Shown here piece after piece: positions 56,928 through 63,860 of a stretch of DNA of 64,000 bases. Below the pieces are notes generated by a model. It had not been told where the DNA came from and searched no databases. It worked only from the letters and a program-made list of their open reading frames with translations. This DNA comes from Clostridia bacterium. Its GTDB lineage: Bacteria; Bacillota; Clostridia; Christensenellales; Borkfalkiaceae. The position numbers were made by a program, and so were the translations under genes. Numbering within the stretch: position 1 is the stretch's first letter; each line of letters starts with the position of its first letter. The stretch is from positions 39,035 through 103,034 of the forward strand of contig JAFUJR010000037.1 of NCBI GenBank assembly GCA_017468085.1, given 5' to 3'.

Positions 56928-57120
56928 CGATAGAGCATTTAACCGTATGCAAGCGCAAGGCAAGTCTTATGAGAGTTTATCTTTGGCTTTAAAGGCGCGT
57001 GGCATAAACATTAAGGCAAGTACGATGTATAGATACATAACGCACAAAGAAACGCCGAATAAGAGCGTTAAAAAGGAAATTGCACGGGCGTTAAATTGCG
57101 CCGTGGAAGAAATATTTTAA
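56908..57120 (+). CDS. Small DNA-binding-like phage protein
   Basis: A 70-residue protein whose layout (YESLSLALKARGINIKASTMYRYITHKETPNKSVKKEIARAL, landmarks) resembles a phage helix-turn-helix with a tail ending in EEIF, like the neighbouring XRE proteins. GGTGAACA lies before the ATG. It overlaps the previous gene, and 14 bases separate it from the repeat protein gene. Confidence 0.6.
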   Translation: MRAIKIDDRAFNRMQAQGKSYESLSLALKARGINIKASTMYRYITHKETPNKSVKKEIARALNCAVEEIF

Positions 57121-57134
57121 GAGGTGGTAAATTT

Positions 57135-58157
57135 ATGAATTACACAAAACAACAATTAGAAAAAATGATGGAAGAAAACGGCGGTTCGCTCGATTTGAGA
57201 GATACGCAAATCACGGCGTTACCCGATAATTTGACTGTCGGCGGTTCGCTCGCGTTGAGCGGTACGCAAATCACGGCGTTACCCGATAATTTGACTGTCG
57301 GCGGTTCGCTCTATTTGAGAGGTACGCAAATCACGGCGTTACCCAATAATTTGACTGTCGGCGGTTCGCTCGATTTGAGAGATACGCAAATCACGGCGTT
57401 ACCCGATAATTTGACTGTCGGCGGTTGGCTCGATTTGAGAGGTACGCAAATCACGGCGTTACCCAATAATTTGACTGTCGGCGGTTCGCTCGATTTGATC
57501 GGTACGCAAATCACGGCGTTACCCGATAATTTGACTGTCGGCGGTTCGCTCGATTTGAGAGATACGCAAATCACGGCGTTACCCGATAATTTGACTGTCG
57601 GCGGTTGGCTCGATTTGAGCGGTACGCAAATCACGGCGTTACCCAATAATTTGACTGTCGGCGGTTCGCTCGATTTGAGAGATAAGCAAATCAAAATTAA
57701 AGAACGCGCTAAAGTTAAAGGATTTTTTGAGGGTGAAGAAAGACCAAACGCTTGGCTTTATTGCGACGATATGCTTGTACATATCAAACGCAAAAAGAAA
57801 GTTGGTAAATACACTTATTACGTAGGCAAAATCCCTAATATGAACGTTATTTATGACGGCGAGCATTACGCGCATTGCAAGGATATTAAATCGGGCGTAT
57901 TAGATCTTGAATTTAAGAAAGCAAAAGGTAGGGGAGCAGACCAGTACAAGAATCTAACCCTTGAAAGCGTATTGACCTATGACGAAGCTGTAATTGCTTA
58001 TCGAATTATCACGGGTGCTTGTCAAGCAGGTACTCAGCATTTCTTAAACGGATTGAAGGAAACGAAAGAAAAATACACCGTAGCGGAAATTATCGAATTG
58101 ACAAAAGGACAATACGGATCTGCAACGTTCAAAAATTTCTTTGAGAAAAAGGATTAA
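57135..58157 (+). CDS. Phage repeat protein with eight near-identical 20-residue repeats
   Basis: A 340-residue protein. After a 15-residue helix (NYTKQQLEKMMEENGG) come eight full 20-residue units and a partial ninth of the type GGSLDLRDTQITALPDNLTV, then a distinct C-terminal domain of about 155 residues with AWLYCDDMLVHIKRKKKVGKYTYYVGKIPNMNV and a helical end. The units stack beta-strands and resemble leucine-rich or pentapeptide-like solenoids found in phage proteins. The DNA repeat is 60 bp and almost invariant, differing at few positions. GAGGTGG lies before the ATG. Function unknown. Confidence 0.8.
   Translation: MNYTKQQLEKMMEENGGSLDLRDTQITALPDNLTVGGSLALSGTQITALPDNLTVGGSLYLRGTQITALPNNLTVGGSLDLRDTQITALPDNLTVGGWLDLRGTQITALPNNLTVGGSLDLIGTQITALPDNLTVGGSLDLRDTQITALPDNLTVGGWLDLSGTQITALPNNLTVGGSLDLRDKQIKIKERAKVKGFFEGEERPNAWLYCDDMLVHIKRKKKVGKYTYYVGKIPNMNVIYDGEHYAHCKDIKSGVLDLEFKKAKGRGADQYKNLTLESVLTYDEAVIAYRIITGACQAGTQHFLNGLKETKEKYTVAEIIELTKGQYGSATFKNFFEKKD
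57178..57700 (+). repeat. Tandem 60-bp coding repeat, about 8.7 copies
   Basis: The 60-base unit (starting GCGGTTCGCTCGATTTGAGA) recurs without gaps from 57178. Copies differ mainly at GAT/GGT, TTC/TTG and GAT/AAT positions. Length is a multiple of three, so copy changes keep the frame. Confidence 0.9.
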
Positions 58158-58163
58158 GAAAAT

Positions 58164-58376
58164 ATGGAAACTTTAAGAGATTTACGTTTACAAGCAAAAA
58201 AGACCTGCGCCGAAGTAGCCAAGGTCTTGGGGGTAGCAAATTCAAGTTATTATAGCTACGAGCAGGGAGTACGGCGAATTAGCCTTGAACAAGTATTATT
58301 GCTTGCAAAGTTATACGATTGCACGGAGCGTGAAATTATCCAAGCGCAGCTTAATAGCTGTAAGGTGATGAAATGA
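58164..58376 (+). CDS. XRE family regulator
   Basis: A 70-residue helix-turn-helix protein (LRDLRLQAKKTCAEVAKVLGVANSSYYSYEQGVRRISLEQVLLLAKLYDCTEREI, landmarks) of the phage repressor/Cro size class. It follows the repeat protein after six bases without a good ribosome site, so translation may be coupled. Its stop overlaps the next ATG as ATGA. Confidence 0.75.
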   Translation: METLRDLRLQAKKTCAEVAKVLGVANSSYYSYEQGVRRISLEQVLLLAKLYDCTEREIIQAQLNSCKVMK

Positions 58377-58876
58377 AATTTCAACCTTTAACAGAGGGCG
58401 AAAAAAACGCATTAGCTTTAATTGTTTTTGTGATTGTATGTTTGGCGTTTTTGGTATTTTGCCGCGTTATCGTCCACATTGTAGAGCGTGTCCAAGAAAA
58501 CCGTTTTAGAAAATCGAAAGCCGAAAACAAATTCTATATTCAGTTTTGCTTTTCTTATTGGGATTGTAATTTCATTGACGGGGAAACAAAGCATAGCAAA
58601 ATCGTATTGGAAGGGCAATACATTGATTGGCAAAGTCTTTACAACCTTGTCGAAATCGAAAGCAAGTCCGTCCTTTGTAGTAAGGCTTATTTTCGAGAAA
58701 TCGAATTGTACACGATTTTTTATACAATGGAATTTCTTACCATTGAAAGAGAGCGTAGCATTCTTTATATCCCCTGCAACGGGAGCTTTGTTACTATACG
58801 CAATCATAATGCAAATGATTTGAGAAGATACGGAGTGAACGCAATCGTCAACCTCAATTTTTATTCGTGGGCGTGA
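58373..58876 (+). CDS. Possible small membrane protein, antisense to a better-supported gene
   Basis: A 167-codon frame that starts with an ATGA overlap and AAGGTGATGAA before it. The first 45 residues look like a real membrane segment (ALALIVFVIVCLAFLVFCRVIVHIV); the rest is rich in Tyr, Phe and Cys without a clear pattern and lies opposite the minus-strand gene 58418-58972. Perhaps only the first part is ancestral. Both frames cannot easily be fully functional. Confidence 0.35.
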   Translation: MKFQPLTEGEKNALALIVFVIVCLAFLVFCRVIVHIVERVQENRFRKSKAENKFYIQFCFSYWDCNFIDGETKHSKIVLEGQYIDWQSLYNLVEIESKSVLCSKAYFREIELYTIFYTMEFLTIERERSILYIPCNGSFVTIRNHNANDLRRYGVNAIVNLNFYSWA

Positions 58877-58972
58877 AGTGAAAAAAGAAAAATAAATCGT
58901 AACGCCTACGGAAAACAAAGAAATGATTATTGCTAAAAATTCTGCCCAATGTTCTATACAAAATGCTTTCAT
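58418..58972 (-). CDS. Membrane-anchored protein next to the repressor (superinfection-exclusion-like)
   Basis: A 184-residue protein with one N-terminal membrane helix (about 8-28, EFLAIIISLFSVGVTIYFSFF) and a beta-rich soluble part with alternating polar and hydrophobic residues (IKIEVDDCVHS, ICIMIAYSNKAPVAGDIKNATLSFNG). Its ATG follows the stop of the repressor gene by one base on the same strand, so both are probably expressed in the lysogen. Small membrane proteins in this slot often protect against superinfection, which I infer from position only. It lies opposite the frame 58373-58876. Confidence 0.6.
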   Translation of the reverse strand: MKAFCIEHWAEFLAIIISLFSVGVTIYFSFFTSRPRIKIEVDDCVHSVSSQIICIMIAYSNKAPVAGDIKNATLSFNGKKFHCIKNRVQFDFSKISLTTKDGLAFDFDKVVKTLPINVLPFQYDFAMLCFPVNEITIPIRKAKLNIEFVFGFRFSKTVFLDTLYNVDDNAAKYQKRQTYNHKNN

Positions 58973-58973
58973 A

Positions 58974-59180
58974 TCAATAGCTGTCTGAAAGCCCGATAAG
59001 ATAATCGGCTGATATATCAAAAAATTTGCAAATATCATAAATCATTGCTATTGACGGTTCGCGTGTTCCGTGTTCATAGCTTGCGTATGTTTGCAAGGGA
59101 ATAGCTAAACCCAACGCAACTTCACGTAAAGTTAATTCTTTCTCTTTTCTCAATTCTTTTAATTTCTCAAACCATTTCAT
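58974..59180 (-). CDS. Prophage repressor (XRE family)
   Basis: A 68-residue repressor with a typical helix-turn-helix (LREVALGLAIPLQTYASYEHGTREPSIAMIYDICKFFDI, landmarks) ending in DYLIGLSDSY, the common C-terminus of small phage repressors of the SinR/Cro type. It is divergent from the early operon starting at 59300. Repeated CAAAnnGCATAA boxes lie in between. The ATG at 59180 is used; the ribosome site is weak. Confidence 0.75.
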   Translation of the reverse strand: MKWFEKLKELRKEKELTLREVALGLAIPLQTYASYEHGTREPSIAMIYDICKFFDISADYLIGLSDSY

Positions 59181-59195
59181 AAAAATATTTTTACA

Positions 59196-59270
59196 CAAAT
59201 TGCATAAAAATACTTGACTTTATACAAAACGCATAATATAATAACAATTAGAATTATGCAAAACGCATAA
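59196..59270. promoter_or_regulatory. Early promoter with three CAAAnnGCATAA boxes
   Basis: TTGACT (59214-59219), 17 bases, TATAAT (59237-59242) drives the early operon. CAAATTGCATAA (59196-59207), CAAAACGCATAA (59225-59236) and CAAAACGCATAA (59259-59270) lie around and within it and are candidate operators for the divergent repressor. Confidence 0.65.
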
Positions 59271-59299
59271 AAACAAGCAGAAAGGACGGTGTAAAGATA

Positions 59300-59689
59300 A
59301 TGAAGAAACAATTTAGCGAAAGCAAGGTGCAGGTGGCGCGGTGGAAGTATAACCGTGAATTGAAAGGGTTTGTGGCAGAGTACGAAGTAATGCGACAGCC
59401 TTTTGGGCGATTTAAAGTAGGGTTCTGCGTGTATGCAGACGGTAGCGGTGGATTCGCAAGGATAGAAAGCGAGAAATACGGCGGTTTGTATTGGAAGCAA
59501 GAGTTTAACACTTTGGAAGAGGCTATGCAGGGCGTAGACGGTCAATTTGAGCGCATACAAGACCTTGCAAAGCGTATGGAAAAGCGGTTAAAGGAATTAG
59601 AGGAACACGCAAGAACGGTTACAAACAAGGCTATTATGGAAGCGGTAGCAATGCAAAATGTAGATTATGAATACAAAGCAAGGGGATAA
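59300..59689 (+). CDS. Phage early protein, unknown
   Basis: A 129-residue protein: an N-terminal beta part (VARWKYNRELKGFVAEYEVMRQPFGRFKVGFCVYADGSGGFARI, landmarks) and a C-terminal coiled coil (about 78-110). It is the first gene after the early promoter. AAAGGACGG precedes the ATG at about 11 bases. No family recognised. Confidence 0.65.
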   Translation: MKKQFSESKVQVARWKYNRELKGFVAEYEVMRQPFGRFKVGFCVYADGSGGFARIESEKYGGLYWKQEFNTLEEAMQGVDGQFERIQDLAKRMEKRLKELEEHARTVTNKAIMEAVAMQNVDYEYKARG

Positions 59690-59694
59690 AGATT

Positions 59695-59874
59695 ATGGGG
59701 AATAAACTTGAATTATTAAAGATAGTATCAAGCGTGTTTAAAGGCATAACGGTAGAGTGTTTTATTGAACGCTTTGGCGGGTTGACGGAATACGAGATAC
59801 GCGAATTTATTGCGCAACAGCAAGGAATGTTAAAGCGTTATAAATTGACGAGTGAGGGGGTTATAGCTTTATGA
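59695..59874 (+). CDS. Small phage protein (59 residues)
   Basis: ATG at 59695 with AAGGGG seven bases upstream, ending in an ATGA overlap with the next gene. The peptide begins MGNKLELLKIVSSVFKG and contains TEYEIREFIAQQQGMLKRY. Overlaps on both sides and codon use support it. Function unknown. Confidence 0.6.
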   Translation: MGNKLELLKIVSSVFKGITVECFIERFGGLTEYEIREFIAQQQGMLKRYKLTSEGVIAL

Positions 59875-60500
59875 AGATTATAGGGAAGAACGGCAAAATT
59901 TATCTTCAAGCGGATTTTAAAAACCTTACTAATCTTGAACATAATTTTATGCGTGATTTATCGTATAAAGGTATTTGGTTTGGGAAGTTTGACGAGTGGG
60001 GCGATGCGCCGTTGGTTGAGTTTGAAAGCATAACGCCGCCGCAATTAAAAGTAAGGTATAAACGCATTGTCTATGATGCAAAGGTGAAAGGCGTTGAAAT
60101 TGCAGATACCGCACAAGCGATTTTTGATAACCAAGAACAGCTCGTCAAGATTTGGGAGCAAGAGCAAGAAAAGTTTTACGAACACGAAAAGCACGTTAAA
60201 CAGTTAAAAAAATCCGTTGAGCGTGCATATGACGTTCGCGAAAACGGCTGCCGTGATTGCATTAACTTATATTTAGATAGAGATAACGGCAAGTATATGT
60301 GCAGGTTTACGGACAAGCCGTGTTATAAGAAATCGGACGAGGCGGAGCTTGAATTTTACGCACAGCGCGAAGCGCGTATATTGCGTGCGGATAATTGGTA
60401 TTGGGCAAGACCTTTTCCCGTGCCGGGGTGCGAGGTGCTTTTAAACGGCAGACAAGCCGAGCTTGAATTGCAGGAAATTAAAGAAAAAGAGGGGAATTAA
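59871..60500 (+). CDS. Phage protein with a four-Cys zinc-binding motif
   Basis: A 209-residue protein with a helical middle (about 90-120) and a knuckle-like cysteine set CRDC...YMC...KPC near residues 126-150, which could hold zinc. The C-terminal part has DNWYWARPFPVPGCEVLLNGRQAELELQEIKE, landmarks only. It overlaps the preceding small gene as ATGA and precedes the annealing-protein gene by three bases. Family unknown; a role in replication or recombination is possible from its neighbours. Confidence 0.65.
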   Translation: MKIIGKNGKIYLQADFKNLTNLEHNFMRDLSYKGIWFGKFDEWGDAPLVEFESITPPQLKVRYKRIVYDAKVKGVEIADTAQAIFDNQEQLVKIWEQEQEKFYEHEKHVKQLKKSVERAYDVRENGCRDCINLYLDRDNGKYMCRFTDKPCYKKSDEAELEFYAQREARILRADNWYWARPFPVPGCEVLLNGRQAELELQEIKEKEGN

Positions 60501-60503
60501 AAA

Positions 60504-61256
60504 ATGGAAAATTTATACTTATACAACAAGTATTGTGAAGTACCGCAAAACGCATTAAAGCCTTTTGATAACGGTAAATTCAAGGGAACGGATATCAATA
60601 CAATGTGGCGTATTAAATGCCTTACGGAAGAATTTGGACCTTGCGGAATTGGTTGGTATCCCGAAATTGTAAGAACGTGGACGGAAAACGGCGCAAATGG
60701 CGAGGTGCTTTGCTTTGCGGAAATTAAACTGTATATCAAGGTAAACGGCGAATGGAGCAAGGGCATAAACGCAACGGGCGGAAGTACGCTTATTCAATAC
60801 GTAAAAAGCGGTCAATATCACAAGAGCAATGATGAGGGCTTTAAAATGGCAATAACGGATGCGATTGGAGTAGCTTGTAAATTGTTAGGGTTTGGCGCAA
60901 ATACGTATTGGGAACAAAGCAAGAGCAAATATACGGCGGACAACGGCGAAGAAAACAAAGAACAACCCCAAAAAACCGCCAAAAATCGCACAGAAACGGA
61001 AAAGAAAGGGAAACCCTCAAAGAAAGACTTTTTTGCGAAATACGGCTATTTAGCGTTTGAAAAAGAGTGCGCAAATTATGAAAGGCGTTTAGGCAATATT
61101 CCTTTTGAGCATTGGGACGATGAAATCTTTGAGCTTGTTGAAACGGATATGAAAGAACGGGAGCGTAAGCGTGTCCGTAAAGCGCAGCTTTCAATGGTTG
61201 AGGATGCGGATATACCTTTTCCGATGAGAGGTGATTATGCTGAAAGGGAAGATTAA
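60504..61256 (+). CDS. Single-strand annealing protein (DUF1071/Sak, Rad52-like)
   Basis: A 250-residue recombinase. The first 145 residues show the family core: KGTDINTMWRIKCLTEEFGPCGIGWY, then ...WSKGINATGGSTLIQYVKSG...SNDEGFKMAITDAIGVACKLLGFGANTYWE, only landmarks quoted. The rest is a charged linker (NGEENKEQPQKTAKNRTETEKK) and a helical end. Such proteins anneal complementary strands in phage recombination and replace RecT or Erf. Its end overlaps the HNH gene by 20 bases. Confidence 0.8.
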   Translation: MENLYLYNKYCEVPQNALKPFDNGKFKGTDINTMWRIKCLTEEFGPCGIGWYPEIVRTWTENGANGEVLCFAEIKLYIKVNGEWSKGINATGGSTLIQYVKSGQYHKSNDEGFKMAITDAIGVACKLLGFGANTYWEQSKSKYTADNGEENKEQPQKTAKNRTETEKKGKPSKKDFFAKYGYLAFEKECANYERRLGNIPFEHWDDEIFELVETDMKERERKRVRKAQLSMVEDADIPFPMRGDYAERED

Positions 61257-61836
61257 GGAAGTACGCGAGGACGGAACGGCTGTTATAATCGCTCCCATTG
61301 ATTTGTACAAGTGGGCGCATAGAAATTATAAAGAGTGCTATGTAGATTTTATTGACAGCCGTCCGCTTTCCGATAAACAGCGCAGAATGTGTTACGCGCT
61401 TATCAATGCGATTGCGGAGTGGAGCGGAAGCACCACCGAAGAGATAAAAGAAGCGTTTAAAATGGAATTTTGGGCGGAGCAAGTAGAAACGCTTGCAGAC
61501 AAGATATTTAGCCTTTCCAACGCGCCTATGAGTCTTGTAGCGAGCTTCCAAAAATTCTTGATAGGATTTATCTTACATAACGACGTGCCGCTTAAATTCT
61601 CGTTATTAGACTACGTGGACGATATTCAAGATTATGTATATAAATGTTTGATAAATAAGAAGTGTTGCGTGTGCGGAAAGCGTGCTGATTTGCATCATAT
61701 CGATGCCGTCGGAATGGGGAACGATAGAAACGAAGTACAGCATTTAGGGCGTGAAGTTATGAGCTTATGCAGGGTGCATCACACGGAAATGCATACAATC
61801 GGCAAGAAAGATTTTTTTTGCAAAATATCACTTTGA
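61237..61836 (+). CDS. HNH nuclease gene, frameshifted at its end in a T8 run
   Basis: The frame gives 199 residues. It has DSRPLSDKQRRMCYALINAIAEWSG, FSLSNAPMSLVASFQKFLIGFIL and a zinc/HNH part KKCCVCGKRADLHHIDAVGMGNDRN...SLCRVHHTEMHTIG, as in phage putative HNHc nucleases. After GKKD a run of eight T (61812-61819) shifts the frame. With seven T the protein would go on FFAKYHFESGVIADKTVLKI and end at 61891 with an ATGA overlap with the next gene. The usual family end is therefore encoded in the other frame. Sequencing error, decay or slippage are possible. AGAGG lies five bases before the ATG. Confidence 0.78.
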   Translation: MLKGKIKEVREDGTAVIIAPIDLYKWAHRNYKECYVDFIDSRPLSDKQRRMCYALINAIAEWSGSTTEEIKEAFKMEFWAEQVETLADKIFSLSNAPMSLVASFQKFLIGFILHNDVPLKFSLLDYVDDIQDYVYKCLINKKCCVCGKRADLHHIDAVGMGNDRNEVQHLGREVMSLCRVHHTEMHTIGKKDFFCKISL

Positions 61837-61887
61837 AAGCGGTGTGATTGCAGATAAAACGGTATTAAAAATTTATGGGTTAAAACG

Positions 61888-62595
61888 ATGAAAGATAGTT
61901 TTGTTTTATATACGAAATACGAGGAACAAATATCACTGCTTTCCGATGCGCAGGCAGGCGTTTTGCTTCGAGCCTTGATATGTTATCAATCGCAAAAAGA
62001 TTTGCCGGAAATGGACGGTATGACAAACATTGTATTTACCGTAATTCGACAGCAAATTGATTTTGATAATCAAAAATATGACGAGGTTTGCGCAGTACGA
62101 AAGGCATCGGGAGCGCAAGGCGGTAGACCGCCTAAACGCGTTGAAAACAAAGGGAATAAACCAAAAAAACCAAATGGTTTTGAAAATAAGGACGAAAAAC
62201 CAAATGGTTATTTTAAAAACCAAACGAAAGCAAAAAAACCTGAATCGGATACGGATACGGATACGGATACGGATAATGATACGGATATAGAAGAAAGAAA
62301 GAAAGAAATATATATAAATAATAATCTAACACCGAGCGCGTGCGAGGAAGAATACGAGGATGAAAGCGAGTTGATTTCTCACGAAGACATTATGCGAAAT
62401 TTTGGCATATCAAAAACTTTGACGAACGAGCTAAAAGATTTTCTTCGGCAGTGTTATATTAACGGTCATATTGTTAGCAATGAGAAGTTAGAAGATATAG
62501 TTTTTCGATTGATTGACGATTTGAACGACGACGTATCAAGAGTTGCGTGTGTCCGCAGGGCTATAAGCGGCGGTTATTTCGACATCAAGGTGTAA
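61888..62595 (+). CDS. DnaD/DUF6291-like phage replication protein
   Basis: A 235-residue protein. The N-terminal 75 residues (MKDSFVLYTKYEEQISLLSDAQAGVLLRALICYQ in part; FTVIRQQIDFDNQKYDEVC) match the DUF6291-type start common in phage replication-region proteins. A low-complexity linker contains DTDTDTDTDNDTD, encoded by a GATACG hexanucleotide tandem. A short helical C-terminal part follows. The ATG lies in an ATGA overlap with the end of the HNH gene in its unshifted frame. Probably a replication initiation or loader factor. Confidence 0.75.
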   Translation: MKDSFVLYTKYEEQISLLSDAQAGVLLRALICYQSQKDLPEMDGMTNIVFTVIRQQIDFDNQKYDEVCAVRKASGAQGGRPPKRVENKGNKPKKPNGFENKDEKPNGYFKNQTKAKKPESDTDTDTDTDNDTDIEERKKEIYINNNLTPSACEEEYEDESELISHEDIMRNFGISKTLTNELKDFLRQCYINGHIVSNEKLEDIVFRLIDDLNDDVSRVACVRRAISGGYFDIKV

Positions 62596-62604
62596 GGGGG
62601 AAAT

Positions 62605-62781
62605 ATGACGAAATTTGAAGATAGAGAGCCGACAACGCAGGAAGTTTTGTTTGCGTTGAAGTGTAACGGATTTGAGGATTGTGATGATTGCTATTATAAG
62701 TCTGACCGTCCTTGCTTTAATTGCTTTGACGCGGCAAGAAAGGATGCCGCAACGATTATAGAAAAGGCGGTAACTGAATAA
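62605..62781 (+). CDS. Small Cys-rich phage protein (58 residues)
   Basis: ATG at 62605 with AAGGGGG upstream. The peptide has the pattern CNGFEDCDDCYYKSDRPCFNCF, shortened here to its core Cys pairs, suggesting zinc binding. Its stop overlaps the next ATG. Function unknown. Confidence 0.65.
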   Translation: MTKFEDREPTTQEVLFALKCNGFEDCDDCYYKSDRPCFNCFDAARKDAATIIEKAVTE

Positions 62782-63179
62782 TGGCAAAGATTGATTGGTG
62801 CGTAACGGCATATCCCAAAAGTGAGATTTATGGCGTATGCAGCGAGTGTAAACAAGAGGTTGTTCGAGTTGCTTATGACGGCTATCACGATCACCGCTAC
62901 AAAGAGGCGAGATTGAAAAGGCAGTTTACGGAATGCCCGAAATGCAAAAAGCCCGTAGAGGATAACGCGCATTTGCACAAGCCTAAATGGGAAAAACAGC
63001 CAAACGGCGATTGGCGAGCGAAAGCAAAGGACGGCGACTTTTTGGTTTGGAAATACGGAAACGCTTATAAATGGCGTTATCGTGTTTACGGCGGCGAATA
63101 CGCAAATTACATAGGCTTTGCGCTGAGCTTAAAAGAAGCAAAGAAAGCGTGCGAAAATCACGAGAAATGGGAGGTATAA
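62781..63179 (+). CDS. Phage zinc-ribbon protein
   Basis: A 132-residue protein with two CxxC pairs (CSEC and CPKC) about 35 residues apart, a typical zinc ribbon, followed by WEKQPNGDWRAKAKDGDFLVWKYGNAYKWRYRVYGG in part, a basic, aromatic beta region. Nucleic-acid binding is likely. It overlaps the preceding small gene. Family unknown to me. Confidence 0.65.
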   Translation: MAKIDWCVTAYPKSEIYGVCSECKQEVVRVAYDGYHDHRYKEARLKRQFTECPKCKKPVEDNAHLHKPKWEKQPNGDWRAKAKDGDFLVWKYGNAYKWRYRVYGGEYANYIGFALSLKEAKKACENHEKWEV

Positions 63180-63183
63180 GGGT

Positions 63184-63402
63184 ATGGACGAAAAGAATAT
63201 AGCGGAAAAAGCGTATAAAAAAGGCTATGAGGAAAGCAGGAAACAAACGGCAGAAGAAATTTTTAAAAAGGTTTATGGATTTACGGCAGAGGACGAAGTT
63301 GGCACAAGATATTTGATACGCGAACTTGCTCATAGTAAATACGGCGTTGAGTTGCCGAAAATGCCGAGAAAAGGATTAAATGGATTTGAGGTAAAAAAAT
63401 GA
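63184..63402 (+). CDS. Small phage protein
   Basis: A 72-residue protein (MDEKNIAEKAYKKGYEESRK; EDEVGTRYLIRELAHSKYGVELP), charged and helical. It overlaps the following gene as ATGA. Function unknown. Confidence 0.6.
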   Translation: MDEKNIAEKAYKKGYEESRKQTAEEIFKKVYGFTAEDEVGTRYLIRELAHSKYGVELPKMPRKGLNGFEVKK

Positions 63403-63683
63403 AAAAGAAAACATTTATTAAAATTTTAGCAGGCGCGGCGTTATTCGCAGCATTTACATTTCCGGGCTGTGCGAGTTGTGAAAGAGATATTAAATCTTGT
63501 AACTCCGACGTAGCAGGTGGGCTGTATCGTGTAGTAAACATTTACACTTACGACGGGTAGTTGATAGCTACATACGAGGGGAAAATTGACATTGACGATA
63601 ACACAAACGGCTCGATTATGTTCGATATGAACGGCAAGCGTTACGTGTATTATAACGCGATTGTGGAGGTAATCGAGAAATGA
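63399..63683 (+). pseudogene. Prophage lipoprotein gene with in-frame amber codon
   Basis: Codons 1-53 encode a lipoprotein start (MKKKTFIKILAGAALFAA, lipobox-like FPGC at about residue 26, then GGLYRVVNIYTYDG). A TAG follows at 63558-63560. The same frame then continues LIATYEGKIDIDD...NGKRYVYYNAIVEVIEK to a TGA that overlaps the next ATG as ATGA. The continued part looks like the normal end of such prophage lipoproteins, so TAG probably replaced a CAG. Either a nonsense mutation or a read-through codon; no other gene of the element ends in TAG. Confidence 0.65.
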
Positions 63684-63859
63684 CGAAAATAATTTGTGAC
63701 CATTGCGGGAAAGAGCTTGACAGGATGAAAGACTACGACGACATTTCCATAGAAACGATGAATAGCTTTTATGATACCGATTTATGCGCCGATTGCAGAA
63801 ACGAATTATCCGAAAGGATGGATAAGATGGTAAAGGAATTTATCGGAAAGGAGGACTGA
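63680..63859 (+). CDS. Small zinc-finger-like phage protein (59 residues)
   Basis: ATG in an ATGA overlap, stop at 63857-63859. CDHC near the start and CADC near residue 40 form a likely four-Cys zinc site. Function unknown. Confidence 0.65.
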   Translation: MTKIICDHCGKELDRMKDYDDISIETMNSFYDTDLCADCRNELSERMDKMVKEFIGKED

Positions 63860-63860
63860 T

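Noticed and set aside
57178-57700. Possible CRISPR array
   Set aside because: The 60-bp units are contiguous, in frame and coding; there are no variable spacers and no cas genes.
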